A stretch of 64,000 bases of DNA from Anomaloglossus baeobatrachus (GCF_048569485.1 NC_134364.1:128751089-128815088), one strand, 5' to 3'; counted from the stretch's first letter, positions 21,801 through 46,945 are shown. Program-made: numbers and translations. The notes: a model not told the origin generated them from the sequence alone.

Positions 21801-23328
21801 ATTTTTAGTGCTGATTTCGAAGGTCCCCTTACATAAAATGACAATGGTCTTGACCACTTACTGTATACGAGCGCTTGCTGCATTTCCAGTTAATCTCGTG
21901 TCTCTGGAGGAGACAGGGCAGCGGCACACAAACACAAGTATTCATAGCTATGGGTTTTTTGGGAGAAATTAACTTCTCTGGGGGGTTTAACACCCTGGTT
22001 AGGTCCAGTGAGATAATCTGCTGGGACTTTAATCGATGAGGCCTCAGGTCGTCTTCCTCTTTTTTTGGTTTCCCGAGTCCCTTCTCACAAATCTGGTTGC
22101 GGTGGTGGCCCACCATACTCCTGAGTTGCTATTTTCTTACCACATGGCGGACTAGGTAATGGGGAAGAGGCAAGTGGGAAGTGTGACTTTTACTGCACCT
22201 GAGACAACCTTATAAAAATGTAAATTGTGATTAAGGGGTTACAGGAAGACCACATGGGCCCAACGGGTCCTGTCACGCGTCGACTAGAAGCTTCTATATT
22301 ATTGTGCTATGCTGACCTCTGCTAGTCCCTAGATAGTGATGTGGATCCAGCTGGTGGTGGCTTGGTCTACAGTGCATTCATTTGGGGGGGCCAGAGGTCA
22401 GAGCCCACCAATCTTGTGATAAGATTAGTCCTGTCATATGGATGAGAGCAGAGCGCAGATATTGGATCTGCCCCTGGGAGTGACATTGCGGTGAATGGCC
22501 AGAGGAGCGCTCGGCAGCAGTGCAGCTCTTGCCTTGTTCGAGGTACACGAGGGACGGCCTGCCAGCCACTGTATAATGGTTATATTTTCCCAGTCTTCAC
22601 TGTCATTTCGTTCCATATGTGTAATCTGTCTTTCTCCCGCTAGAGCTTAAAGCAGCGGCTCGGTAAGAGCAATATCCAGGCCCGGTTAGGGAGACCGGTG
22701 GGAGGGCTTCAGCGAGGGTCCGGTGGAATGCGCGGAGCTGGGATGGGGCTCCGGGGGTCACAGAGGGGAATCATGCGTGTCGGCCGGGGAGGCAGAGGAA
22801 TGCAGCGAGGTGCCATGATGATGCGAGGTGGGTCCGCTCTCTTGTTCTGTTCGCTCGTTCTTTCATGGATGTCTCATGTCTGACTATTCCAGTGTCTCCT
22901 GATTTTCTAGGTCAAAACATGCGAGGCCGGGGTGGTGCCACCAGGATGGGGCTGAGGAGAGGAGGCGGCATGCGAGGTCGTGGAGGCCCTGGCCGAGGAC
23001 TCATGAGGGGGGGGCCACTGGGCCGTGGAGGAATGGGTGGCAGAGGTTAGTGTTGGTCTGGTGACCAGTGTATGATCAGGGGGTCGCTGCCAATGTCAAA
23101 TGTAATTGTATGTATATGTTCTCAGGCCGTGGAGGGGTGATGCTTCGAGGAAGAGGAGGCTTTGGCCGAGGTAGAGGCCGTGGTAGAGGAAGGGGAGCCG
23201 CCCGACCCACACTGACCAGAGAGCAGCTCGACAACCAGCTGGATGCCTACATGTCCAAGACGAAGGGTCACCTGGACGCAGAGCTGGACGCTTACATGGC
23301 CCAGGCTGACCCAGAGTCCAATGACTGA
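18827..23328 (+). CDS. chtop: CHTOP, chromatin target of PRMT1 (mRNA export factor)
   Basis: Five coding exons: 18,810-18,891 (ATG at 18,827), 21,206-21,356, 22,644-22,827, 22,911-23,045 and 23,126-23,328. All junctions have AG/GT and phases agree, giving 738 nt including stop, 245 aa; human CHTOP is 248 aa. The N-terminus reads [20 protein letters not shown]; exon 3 encodes [17 protein letters not shown] and [20 protein letters not shown]. The middle is an arginine-glycine region (about residues 95-205, [14 protein letters not shown]), the PRMT1/PRMT5 substrate. The end has two LDAYM motifs ([20 protein letters not shown]), the DDX39B/UAP56-binding repeat. CHTOP joins TREX with ALYREF, activates the helicase and passes mRNA to NXF1 in the nucleus. 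Mammalian CHTOP limits its own level by intron 2 retention with hnRNP H; the unusual arrays in introns 1 and 2 make that worth asking here. Intact. Confidence 0.96.
18892..19332 (+). other. CHTOP intron 2, unique 5' part
   Basis: Starts at the donor GTGAGG. No repeat or coding segment recognised. Confidence 0.5.
19333..19885. repeat. Probable LINE 3'-end derived repeat in CHTOP intron 2
   Basis: Contains CAGCGCTTTACAATCC and a TTTACAATCTACAGTGAG segment, layouts typical of vertebrate L2-like 3' ends read in the antisense direction. GGAGAAGTCTTGGAACC with GGGAGGTTTGGATTAG follows near 19,790. No LINE coding sequence remains, so the assignment rests on these short motifs. Confidence 0.45.
19886..20975. 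repeat. CT-rich minisatellite, 36-42-bp unit, about 27 copies, in CHTOP intron 2
   Basis: The unit is CCTCTTACCTGTGCTACC, then TCCATGTCGTGTCCTCATCT and a C/AG tail of 0-6 bases. All three + frames are largely open because the repeat lacks stops. On the minus strand each unit reads GCACAGGTAAGAGG, a close match to the vertebrate 5' splice-site consensus CAG/GTAAGT. Array copies near the edges are more divergent. Confidence 0.95.
21357..22643 (+). other. CHTOP intron 3
   Basis: Donor GTGAGA, acceptor TTTCTCCCGCTAG. No coding exon or clear repeat seen in the 1.29 kb between. Confidence 0.55.
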
Positions 23329-23331
23329 TAC

Positions 23332-23337
23332 AATAAA
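23332..23337 (+). terminator. CHTOP polyadenylation signal AATAAA
   Basis: AATAAA four bases after the TGA stop, giving an extremely short 3' UTR. Cleavage expected about 10-25 nt downstream, near 23,350-23,360. Confidence 0.75.
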
Positions 23338-23359
23338 GCTTTTCTGTAAAGGACTGCCT

Positions 23360-24503
23360 TCTCAGACCGCCACAGGATGGCCGCTGCACCAGCTCATTGC
23401 CTCGTTTTAGAGTTCCTCTTACATTATTTTTTTTTTATATACATACAATTTTTTTTTTTCCTCAGTTTTATTTTCGATTATCGAATGTATGGAGACTGCC
23501 AAATCCCCGTTCACATGGGATCACTCTCCCAGAGAGCTGGACTTGTGCAGCGGTCGATGCTGGACCTTCATGTTCTCGGTTTTAATGACAATCCTGCAGA
23601 TTGCAGGGCGCCCCATAAATCTCAATTTGTGCATCTCCATGACACTAGGATTTGTCCGGTAGCACCGGGAGTCCTGTCTGGCTGCGGGCGAACGGCCTGC
23701 CATGTGTTATTAATCATTAAACACTTTACAGTTTGTACCTGATTCTGTCCATTACTGGCCACGGGGGGAGGGAAACATGGTGGTACTGTTGTGGTTATGC
23801 GCATCGTAACACTCGCACCAGAAGATCTTCCCACAGCCCTGAGGTTACAGGGGTTGATGGTGTCTGACTGGTACAGAATAACCTGCAGATGTCTTCCTTT
23901 AGTAAGACATCATAAAGGTGCGAAAGCTTCTTTCTGGGAATCTGTCTTGACCATTAGTGATGAGTGGGTAATACCGTACCTGTAATGAACTCCTCACTGA
24001 GTATAGTGGAAGTCAATGGGGGACTCGAGCCATCTTCTGGAAGATTTCCTGCTAAAGTTCTCCATTGACTTCACGATAATCATGTCCTGCCCCTTCGAGC
24101 ATCCAACTGCCGTAACGAGTGTCCAGCCCCTGAACAGTCGTGCTTGCTCGTCACTATCATATATTCCCCCACCTCCATCTTGCATTGTCGGGATTCTTCA
24201 CTTGCTGATCTAGGGTTTGCCATCAGATGGGGCAGGTTCACGGCAGACCCTCCTTGTACAGGCTGAACCCATTCTGGTGGGGGTGGGGCATTACTTTTTA
24301 ATTTTGGCGCAACGGCAGCTATTTGTAGAGGTATAGGGAAAAAGTCAATGTGTAAATTACATTTTTTTTTTTTTTTTTTTTTTTGGCGGTCTTGTACTCA
24401 AGCATCGGTAGTGCTCCCAATGTTTGTTTAAAATGTTAAAATGTCCCCTATAAAAAAATGGGTGATAAAGAAAAAAGCAGTTACAATAGCTGAATATTAT
24501 AGG
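23360..24503. other. Intergenic, nothing recognised
   Basis: Two T-rich tracts (about 23,427 and 23,450) and a T run at 24,362-24,384. No gene, RNA or clear transposon boundary found. Confidence 0.5.
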
Positions 24504-24506
24504 TAA

Positions 24507-24721
24507 GGCCGGCTTCACATCAGCGGTATTCTGCTGCAATGCCGGATCAGTCAAAAATGTGATACAGTTCAATGGCATCGCGGTCAAGAGAAGTTCACAT
24601 GCGGTCACAAGCGGTCACATGTGAACTTATCTTGCCGCGATTCCATTGGACTGTGTTGAACTGTACCGCATTTGTGCCAGACCTGGCGTTGTCGCAGAAT
24701 ACCGCTGATGTGGAGCCGGGT
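24507..24721. mobile_element. Short palindromic DNA element
   Basis: Left end GGCCGGCTTCACATCAGCGG after TAA (24,504-24,506). Right end CCGCTGATGTGGAGCCGGG is its inverse, followed by TGA. The inner part is also self-complementary (TGTGAACTT, GCGGTCACA). MITE of the TWA type, by inference. Confidence 0.75.
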
Positions 24722-24832
24722 GACTGCTTCATATAAGGTGGCAGTTCCTGCACCCCTGATACGTGTGAACAAGGCCGTATGGCAGAATGTGGTCACTGGA
24801 GGTCTGTAAACGCACAGGAGACATTTTCTGAC

Positions 24833-25411
24833 AAAGGGAACCTGTCAGGTTTGGGGCCTATAAGCTGTGGCCACTACCAGTGGGCTCTTATACACAGCAT
24901 TCTAATATGCTGTATATGAGCCCAGGCCGCTGTGTAGAACGTAAAAATCACTTTATAATACTCACCTAACGGTTGCTGCGCTGGAGTTGGGTCAGATGGG
25001 CGTCTCTGGTGCCAGCAACTCCTCTTTCAGCCATCTTCGGCCTTCTGAAGCCTGTGTACATGACACGTGTACGTCATACACACTCGCCGGTCCTGCGCAG
25101 GCGCACTACAATACTTTGATCTGCCCTGCTCGAGGCAGATCAAAATGCCCCTGTGCAGGACCTCATTGCCGGCGAGTGGATGATGGACGCGTCATGCCCC
25201 CAAGTTTGAGAAGGACAAGAAAGAGGAGGCACCGGAGACTCTCATCTAACCGAACTCCACCGCAGCGACCGTGTAGGTATTATAAAGTGATTTTTATTTT
25301 CTACACAGCGGCCCGGGTTCTTATATACAGCATGTTAGAATGCTGTGTATAAGAGCCCACTGGTGGTGGCCGCAGCTTATAGGCCCCAAATCTGCTGACA
25401 GGTTCCCTTTT
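24833..25411. mobile_element. Short non-autonomous DNA element, AAAGGGAACCTGTCAG ends
   Basis: Terminal inverted repeats are about 140 bp. They begin AAAGGGAACCTGTCAGGTTT and end in CTGACAGGTTCCCTTTT, with TAAGCTGTGGCCACTACC and ATAAAGTGATTTTTA paired inside. No transposase. The target duplication is not clear, so the superfamily is left open. Confidence 0.75.
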
Positions 25412-25412
25412 A

Positions 25413-25717
25413 GGCCCTGTGCGCAAGCTGCAGATTTGCCGCAGAAAATGTGTCTAAATTGCTGCAGTCATTCCCCAGAATGTCTTATGCTGCGTTTTTT
25501 ATACCTGCAGATTTACCCGTGGATTTTCCGCTGTGGAATTTAATGAGCAGTCACTACTTTTCTGCAGGTACCTGTGGTTTTTGCCATAGATAATGGTAAA
25601 AACCGCGGGGACCAACTTGCAGAAAATCCGTGGGTGCGGTTTTTACCGCAGGTGCGGGATTCTTGGAGAGGGTCTGCTTTTTCCTTTAGAAAGGCACTTT
25701 CTAGTGCGCACATAGAC
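25413..25717. mobile_element. Chain element 1, GGCCCTGTGCGC family
   Basis: Starts GGCCCTGTGCGCAAGC after TTA and ends CTAGTGCGCACATAGAC before TTA (25,718-25,720). The interior has CTGCAGATT and CCGCGG motifs like its neighbours. First of four related elements laid end to end. Confidence 0.7.
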
Positions 25718-25720
25718 TTA

Positions 25721-26022
25721 AGGCTATATGTGCACTAGAAAGTGTTTTTTTTTCTTAAACAAAACTGGCCCTCTGAAAGAAGAATCCTGCAGCCGCGTTT
25801 TTGCCGCTGATTTTTACCATTTATCTATTGCAAAAACTGCAGGTACCTGTGGAAAAGTGACATGCTCATTAATTCTGCAGCGGAAAATCCACGGGTATAA
25901 AACGCAGTGTGCGCATAGCATTTTTCTTAAAACCCATAGGTTTTGCTGGGGAATTGACTGCAGCAATGTTACACATTCTCTGCAGAAAATCCGCAGTAAA
26001 TCTGCAGCGTGCGCAAAGGGCC
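25721..26022. mobile_element. Chain element 2
   Basis: Starts AGGCTATATGTGCACTAG directly after the TTA that ends element 1, and finishes GCGTGCGCAAAGGGCC. A CTA (26,023-26,025) separates it from element 3, probably a mutated TTA. Confidence 0.65.
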
Positions 26023-26025
26023 CTA

Positions 26026-26601
26026 GGCCCTGTGCGCACTATAAAAAGGAATTTTCTAAGAAAATTCTGGAGGCTCAGTAAGATTTCCACACCTGTGGGA
26101 AAATACCGCACTGAAATCCGCATGTGGTTTGTGGCGGATTTTGTGTGGAAATGCCGCAGCCAGCGTCGGACTGGCTACTGGAGGAATCTCCAGTAATACC
26201 AGGTCTGGCTGCGGTTACCTGCACTGAACTCAGGAGCTGTCACCTGAGCTCCGGAGGGCAGCCTAGACTAAACTGCGAGCGCCGAGTGATTGATTCCCCA
26301 GCAACTGCAGTTTAGTTCAGACCGGGTTGATCTCTGGAGCTCAGGTGACAGCTCCGGAGTGCAGCCCGGCCTCTCTACAGCTGTCACCTGAGCTCCGGAG
26401 TTCAGCCTGGTCTGAACTACACTGCAATTGCTGGGGAAACAATCACTAGGTGCTCGCAGTAAAACATGCAGCTGTCAAAATTTGCCTAGTGCGCACAGCA
26501 TTCTTTTTCCCATAGGATTTGCTGGTGAATCACTGCAGAGCTGTTGTGAACATTTTCTGTAGTGAAATATGCGGGAAATCTCGTCTAGTGCGCACAAGGC
26601 C
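26026..26601. mobile_element. Chain element 3 with internal inverted repeats
   Basis: Starts GGCCCTGTGCGCACTATA and ends CTAGTGCGCACAAGGCC. Between about 26,205 and 26,460 it has several copies, direct and inverted, of GCTGTCACCTGAGCTCCGGA and CAGCAACTGCAGTTTAG. Confidence 0.7.
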
Positions 26602-26604
26602 TTA

Positions 26605-28421
26605 GGCTATGTGCGCACTAAAAAAGTGATTTTTCTCAAGAACATTTCTTGAGAAACTTCTGGGAGTTGAAGATTACCGCACCTGTAGTAGAAAAAACGC
26701 ACCAAAACGTGGGAAAAACGCATGCGATTTTGCCGCGTTTTTTCCGCAGGTTCATCCCTGCGTTTTTTATGCTGAACTGCAATAAATATCGATAATCGAT
26801 AGATAATGGATAGATGAGACATATATAATGTCCCACCTCCCTGCATATTCTAAGCTGGCACCCTTTGTGACTTTCATGTGGCACTAAAGGGTACCTAGCC
26901 TTGTATTTAGCCAAAAAATAATTAAAAAGCCACGTGAGGTCCCCCCATCTTTTGTAGCCAGCTAGAGTAAAGCAGACTGCTGCAGCCTGCAGACCACCGC
27001 TGGCAGCTTCACCTTGGCTGGTAATCCAAAACAGAGGGCACCCCACGCTGTTATTTTACATTAAATAATTTAAAACAAAAAACGTTGGGTCCCCCCCAAA
27101 TTGGATCACCAGCCAAGGTAAAGCGGACAGCTGGGGTCTGATATTCTCAGACTAGGGAGGTCCATTGTTGTTTGACACTCCCCAGCCTAAAAATAGCAGG
27201 CTGCAGCCGCCCCAGAAGTGGCGCATCTATTAGGCGTGCCAATCCTGGCGCTTCGCCCCAACTCATCCCGTTGCACTGGTGCAGTGGCAAACGGGGTAAT
27301 ATATGGGGTTGATGCCAGATTTGTAATGTCACCTGGCATCAGGCCCTGGGGTTAGTGATGTCACGCGTCTATCAGATACCAGACATCACCAACCCAGTCA
27401 GTAATAAAAAATAGAGAACAAAAAGTTTTATTTGAAAAAACACTCCCCACATTCCCTCTTTCACCAATTTGACAAGAACAATCAATTCCACGTCCGGTGT
27501 AATCCATACCATAGTCGCTGTCCCAGTCAATGAAGAACAGAATGTTCCCCATTGGCTGGGAGAGCAGTGCAGTGACCTGAGCTAACATCAATAGGTCAGC
27601 CCAGGTCCCTGCAGGGGATGATGAGCGCTGCTGTCAGGAGGATAGATGAGATAATTACCTGCTGTGACTATCTCCTGCCATCAGCGCTGTCACTGCCTTC
27701 TATGCCCGCCGCGTTCTCAGCAGTATTGTGAGAGCCCGTGACATCACCGCTAGTGACAGTCTCGGGCTGCTCGCGAGACGGGCATAGCCAGCAGTGACGT
27801 CAGGAGGCAGGAGATTGTCACAGCAGGTAATGCTCTCATCTATCCTCCTGACAGCAGCACTCGTCATCCCCGCGGCTGCACGCACTGTAGGGTGACAAGC
27901 TGCTGACACTGCGGGCAGACACTGAGACACTGACACTGCAGGGCGGGCAGCCGCGGGGCTGCAGCGGGACACAGTGCACGGGCACCTGGAGGTTACACGG
28001 AAGTGCTTCTGTGCGGCGTCCAGGGAGTGTGACGTCTGTGTTTACTCTCTCCGCTTCCTCTTGTCATAATGACATCACTTCCTGCAAAACCGCAGGCAGC
28101 GATGAGCATTACTGCAGGTATATCGCGGCTATACCGGGGGTATACCGCACATCATTTGCTGCCTGCGGTATACCCCCGGAATTTCGCCATTACATTAGTG
28201 AATGGAGTGAAATACCGAAGCTACCAGCAGAAAAGAAGTGACATGCACATTCTCTCAAGAAAATCTGCAGAAAGAATTTTCTTGAGAAAAAAAACCGCAG
28301 TGTGCGCAGTTATTTATTCCCATAGGTTTTGCTGGGAAATGTCTGCAGGAAGATTACAAACATGTCTCAAGACATTTCCGCAGCAAAACCGCGGGTAAAA
28401 ACGCCTAGTGTGCACAGGGTC
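26605..28421. mobile_element. Chain element 4, long non-autonomous element of the GGCTATGTG family
   Basis: Starts GGCTATGTGCGCACTAAAAA after TTA (26,602-26,604) and ends GCCTAGTGTGCACAGGG before CTTA (28,421-28,424). The interior shares a segment, in inverse orientation, with the element at 167-1609 (the part with ATGACATCACTTCCTGCAA). No transposase frame found in 1.8 kb. Confidence 0.7.
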
Positions 28422-28523
28422 TTAGACATGAAAGAGCAGGTCCAGTGTGCCCCTCTCTATGTACTATTATCACTCCGCGTTATAATGCCTTGCTACCTGT
28501 GGCCATAACGGTCACAGCAACAC

Positions 28524-28780
28524 CACGTGGCCCATTCTCTACTGCTGGCGCAAACTACATCTCCCATCATGCCCCGCTGCCGTCTCAGCTTCCACAGACA
28601 CAACACGCGCCGGGTCCACCCTGCCGAGAAAAAAAAGGAGAAAAGTAAACAAGTGCCGCGGCCTCACCAGACGGCACCCGCGAGAGACGAGCGCTGCCAT
28701 TGGATGGCGGGACGAAATCGTCTCTAGAAGATGAGCTCTGATTGGTGACTGCTGCCAGGCAAGCGGATGACGTCATCACC
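28524..28780. promoter_or_regulatory. CpG-type promoter candidate: E-box, ZNF143 site, two CCAAT boxes, CRE
   Basis: In order: CACGTG at 28,524-28,529; a perfect ZNF143/STAF match, ACTACAnnTCCCAnnnTGC, at 28,554-28,572; inverted CCAAT (ATTGG) at 28,699 and 28,741; and TGACGTCA at 28,768-28,775. This grouping is typical of TATA-less housekeeping promoters. It lies 4.5 kb before the first coding exon of smad4.2, so it could drive that gene through a distant 5' UTR exon, or an unannotated antisense transcript. Confidence 0.55.
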
Positions 28781-28809
28781 GGCTTCACCTATTGTTATAA
28801 CGGAGCGAA

Positions 28810-30475
28810 AACAAGTTCTGGAGAGGGAAGAAGTGCGGGCAGAAACCGAGGAGGTGCGGGGCAGAAACCGAGGAGGTGCGGGGCAGAAGCTGAGGGGCAG
28901 AAACCGAGGAGGTGCGGGGCAGAAACCGAGGAGGTGCGGGGGCAGAAGCTGAGGGGGAGAAACCGAGGAGGTGCGGGGCAGAAGCTGAGGGGGAGAAACC
29001 GAGGAGGTGCGGGGCAGAAGCTGAGGGGGAGAAACCGAGGAGGTGCGGGGGCAGAAGCTGAGGGGGAGAAACCGAGGAGGTGCGGGGCAGAAGCTGAGGG
29101 GGAGAAACCGAGGAGGTGCGGGGCAGAAGCTGAGGGGGAGAAACCGAGGAGGTGCGGGGCAGAAGCTGAGGGGCAGAAACCGAGGAGGTGCGGGGGCAGA
29201 AGCTGAGGGGCAGAAACCGAGGAGGTGCGGGGCAGAAGCTGAGGGGGAGAGGGGCAGAAACCGAGGAGGTGCGGGGCAGAAGCTGAGGGGCAGAAACCGA
29301 GGAGGTGCGGGGCAGAAGCTGAGGGGGAGAGGGGCAGAAACCGAGGAGGTGCGGGGCAGAAACCGAGGAGGTGCGGGGCAGAAGCTGAGGGGCAGAAACC
29401 GAGGAGGTGCGGGGGCAGAAGCTGAGGGGGAGAGGGGCAGAAACCGAGGAGGTGCGGGGCAGAAGCTGAGGGGCAGAAACCGAGGAGGTGCGGGGCAGAA
29501 GCTGAGGGGGAGAGGGGCAGAAACCGAGGAGGTGCGGGGCAGAAGCTGAGGGGCAGAAACCGAGGAGGTGCGGGGCAGAAGCTGAGGGGGAGAGGGGCAG
29601 AAACCGAGGAGGTGCGGGGCAGAAGCTGAGGGGCAGAAACCGAGGAGGTGCGGGGCAGAAGCTGAGGGGGAGAGGGGCAGAAACCGAGGAGGTGCGGGGC
29701 AGAAACCGAGGAGGTGCGGGGCAGAAGCTGAGGGGCAGAAACCGAGGAGGTGCGGGGGCAGAAGCTGAGGGGGAGAGGGGCAGAAACCGAGGAGGTGCGG
29801 GGGCAGAAGCTGAGGGGGAGAGGGGCAGAAACCGAGGAGGTGCGGGGGCAGAAGCTGAGGGGGAGAGGGGCAGAAACCGAGGAGGTGCGGGGGCAGAAGC
29901 TGAGGGGGAGAGGGGCAAAAACCGAGGAGGTGCGGGGGCAGAAACCGAGGAGGTGCGGGGGCAGAAGCTGAGGAGGTGCGGGGGCAGAAGCTGAGGGGGA
30001 GAGGGGCAGAAACCGAGGAGGTGCGGGGGCAGAAGCTGAGGGGCAGAAACCGAGGAGGTGCGGGGCAGAAGCTGAGTAGGTGCGGGGGCAGAAGCTGAGG
30101 GGGAGAGGGGCAGAAACCGAGGAGGTGCGGGGGCAGAAGCTGAGGGGCAGAAACCGAGGAGGTGCGGGGGCAGAAGCTGAGTAGGTGCGGGGGCAGAAGC
30201 TGAGGGGCAGAAACTGAGGAGGTGCGGGGGCAGAAGCTGGGGAGCAGAAACCGAGGAGGTACGGGGGCAGAAGCTGAGGGGGAGAGGGGCAGAAACCGAG
30301 GAGGTGCGGGGGCAGAAGCTGAGGGGGAGAGGCAGAAACCGAGGAGGTGCGGGGGCAGGGGGAGAGGGGCAGAACCTGAGGGGGAGAGGGGCAGAAACCG
30401 AGGAGCTGCGAGGGCAGAAGCTAAGGGGCTGCGAGGACAGACCGTGAGGATGTGTGGGGGCAGAGGGGCAGTCAC
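28810..30475 (+). repeat. Purine-rich minisatellite, variable 20-36-bp units
   Basis: Built from two alternating blocks, GGGGCAGAAACCGAGGAGGTG and CGGGGGCAGAAGCTGAGG, with an optional GGGGAGAG spacer. The + strand is overwhelmingly G and A. Long frames on both strands are by-products. It starts about 35 bp after the CRE of the promoter candidate. Confidence 0.95.
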
Positions 30476-30759
30476 GGAGCCAGTAAAGGGGGGCGGGGCT
30501 TAGGATGGAGAGCTTGTTAGTTCTCTAGACGGTCACACATCTGGACAGTAAAAAAATAAAAGTCAGGCCTGTAGGAGGCGCTATAGAGCAGAGCAGGATT
30601 ACTCCTCAGTGAGTGTATTAACAGCACAGAGGATTTCAGCACTGAGTGCAGGGTGACATTAGTGGTGGACGATGACCCGGGACCCCGACATCACAAGCTG
30701 AATTCGTGCCACACGTGAGTATAATGTATGTGTGATTCATCTGTGGCCATCTGCCCACA

Positions 30760-32480
30760 AGACTACTCTGCGCCCCCTCAAATCATCCGCTCCCTCTACA
30801 ATCCCGACCCTACGTCTGCGAACCCTCTGCGCTCCCGACGCCACGTCTACGAACCTAACGCCCCTTCTGCAGTCCTGATGCCCCCTCTGCGGTCCTAAAG
30901 CCACGTCTTCGCCACTCTGCGGTCCCAAAGCCACATCTGCTCTCCCGATGACACATCTGCGCTCCCTGTGCCACGTCTGCGCTTCCAACGCCACCTCTGC
31001 TTTGCGTCTCTGCGCTCCCTGCGCCACGTCTGTGCTCCCTCTGCAGCCCCGACGCTACGCCAGCGCCCCCTCTTGCAGTCCCAACCCCACATCTGCGCCC
31101 CCTCTTGCAGTCCCGTCCCCACGTCTGCGCTCCCTCTGCGGTCCCAACGCCACATCTGCGCTCCCGATGCCGCACCAGCGCCCCCTCTTGCGGTCCCAAC
31201 CCCACGTCTGCGGTCCCGACCCCTCGTTTGCGCCCCCTCTGCGGTCCCAACCCCACGTCTGCGCCCCCTCTTGCAGTCCCGTCCCCACGTCTACGCCCCC
31301 TCTTGCAGTCCCGTCCCCACGTCTGCGCCCTCTCTGTGCTCCCGACCCGACGTCTGCAGTCCCGACGCCACGTCTGCGCTCCCTCTGCGGTCCCATCCCC
31401 ATGTCTGCGCCATCTCTGCGGTCCCGTTCCCACTTCTGCGCCCCCTCTGCGGTCCCGTCTTCACATCTGCACCTCCTCTGGTTCTCTCCCCACGTCTGCG
31501 CCCCCTCTGCGGTCCCGTTACCACATCTGTGCCCCCTCTGCGATCCCGTCCCCACGTTTGCGCCCCCTCTGCGGTCCCGTCTTCATGTCTGCGCCCCCTC
31601 TGCGGTCCCGTATCCACATCTGCACCCCCTCTGTGGTCCCGTACCCATGTTTGCGCCTCCTCTGCGGTCCCGTCTTCATGTCTGCGGTCCTGTCCCCACG
31701 TCTGCGGTCCCGACGCCACGTCTGCATTCCCCCTGCGGTCCCGTCCCCATGTCTGCGGTCCTGACGCCACGTCTGCTCTCCGTCTGCCGTCCTGACGCCA
31801 CGTCTGCTCTCCGTCTGCCGTCCGATGCCACGTCTGCTCTCCGTCTGCCGTCCGATGCCACGTCTGCCGTCCCGACGCCATGTTTGCTCTCCGTCTGCCG
31901 TCCCGATGCCACGTCTGCACCTGCACCGCCACGTCTGCTCTCCGTCTGCCGTCCGATGCCACGTCTGCTCTCCGTCTGCCGTCCCGACGCCACGTCTGCT
32001 CTCCGTCTGCCGTCCCGACGCCACGTCTGCTCTCCGTCTGCCATCCCGACGCCACGTCTGCTCTCCGTCTGCCGTCCCGACGCCACGTCTGCCGTCCGAT
32101 GCCACTACTGCCGTCCCGACGCCACGTCTGCTCTCCGTCTGCCGTCCCGATGCCACATCTGCACCTGCACCGCCACGTCTGCTCTCCGTCTGCCGTCCCG
32201 ATGCCACGTCTTCACCTGCACCGCCACGTCTGCTCTCCGTCTGCCGTCCGATGCCACGTTTGCTCTCCGTCTGCCGTCCTGACGCCACGTCTGCTCTCCG
32301 TCTGCCGTCCTGACGCCACGTCTGCTCTCCGTCTGCCGTCCTGACGCCACGTCTGCTCTCCGTCTGCCGTCCTGACGCCACGTCTGCTCTCCGTCTGCCG
32401 TCCGATGCCACGTCTGCCGTCCCGACACCACGTCTGCACCTGCGCCCCCACATCTGCGGTCCCGTCCCCACGTCTGCACC
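30760..32480. repeat. C/T-rich GC minisatellites, about 31-bp unit, two phases
   Basis: The first part (30,760-31,750) has units like CCCCCTCTGCGGTCCCGTC, then CCCACGTCTGCG. The second part (31,750-32,480) is a cleaner 31-bp repeat, CCACGTCTGCTCTCCGTCTG, then CCGTCCCGACG. The shared core CCACGTCTGC shows the two are one lineage. Open frames on both strands are by-products of the repeat. Confidence 0.93.
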
Positions 32481-32879
32481 CAAAAAAAATCGTTCTACCC
32501 GAAGTCAGTCTGGTCCCCTTTAACCCATTAGGCTCCATGTTAAGCAGAATTAGGGCAGTGGTTGACAAGTGTGGCCCCTATAAACCTCATGAATTTTCCC
32601 CATAGCAGGAGGCCTGGGGATAGCTTATAGTGGGAAGCTCTTCTATGTGGCACCATGATATGGAGTGAGTCATGTGACCCCTCCACCTGAGGGGCGGGGC
32701 ATTTGTGACCACCTGGGTGGGGTGAGTTCTCCAGTGACCTTTAGTCTTTAGTTCTGGAGAGGGAAGGGTCCTAAGATGCCAGGACTGGTGCACCTGAATC
32801 TGGAGGAGGGGAGTCCCCTGCGGCCATCATGCCTGTGATAAGATAGATGAATTTCTAGAGACGGTGAGGAGCCTCTGCT

Positions 32880-46340
<13,461 letters not shown>

Positions 46341-46945
46341 CCATCGAGGGATACTGAGAAGAGTTATAGATGGTGTAAGTGGCTTCTTAATGCCAAAGGA
46401 AACTCATGAGGTGATGACACCTGCTATTGAGGACAAGCCAGATATCTTCTACAGACACTTTACTGGCATACAGCGGCTTCAAGGAGTGAGCATCTTGGGC
46501 TAAATCTTGTCCTGGGTTTGTCTTGCTCGGCAAGGATTTACCTTGGGGTGCAACCAATGAAAATACTTTGCGATACGATTTATTTTAACTTTATTAATTG
46601 CACATGATGAAGGAACCACTTCCTACACGAAGAAAGAAAATAAGTCTGGTGGGAACCGTGAAAAGTTTTTAGATGGTCTCCAAATTGTAAAGAAGAAAAA
46701 TAGTTGTGTTTTTATAATGCCGTTGTTGGGACAGTTCTGCAGGATCCAGACCTGGGACAATCATAAAGTTATTTTTAAGTTGCTTTTACAAGGACAAAGT
46801 ATGAACTGTATCTTAAAATGTGTAAGGCCAAAAATACCAAAAACTGTAAAAGCTAGGGCACAGCGAGAGAAGTAGCCTGCTTTTTGATAGGATTTCCACA
46901 TACAAACTGACTTATATTAAATAAAATATTTATGTATTATTACTC
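46341..46945 (+). other. smad4.2: smad4.2 3' UTR with AATAAA at 46,920
   Basis: About 600 nt after the stop. AATAAA at 46,920-46,925 is followed by ATATTTATG; cleavage expected near 46,940. No other transcript features recognised. Confidence 0.7.

Noticed and set aside
22698-23050. Separate small genes in CHTOP exons 4 and 5
   Set aside because: They are the arginine-glycine exons of CHTOP read beyond their splice donors.
28724-30475. 583-aa minus-strand open frame and similar frames over the purine-rich array
   Set aside because: A proline/serine-rich repeat protein with shifting unit lengths; every frame is open because the repeat lacks stops. No domain, no splice context.
30855-32483. 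Several 150-440-aa frames on both strands of the 31-bp GC array
   Set aside because: Overlapping open frames on both strands with repeat-derived low-complexity content are expected for a stop-free GC repeat.
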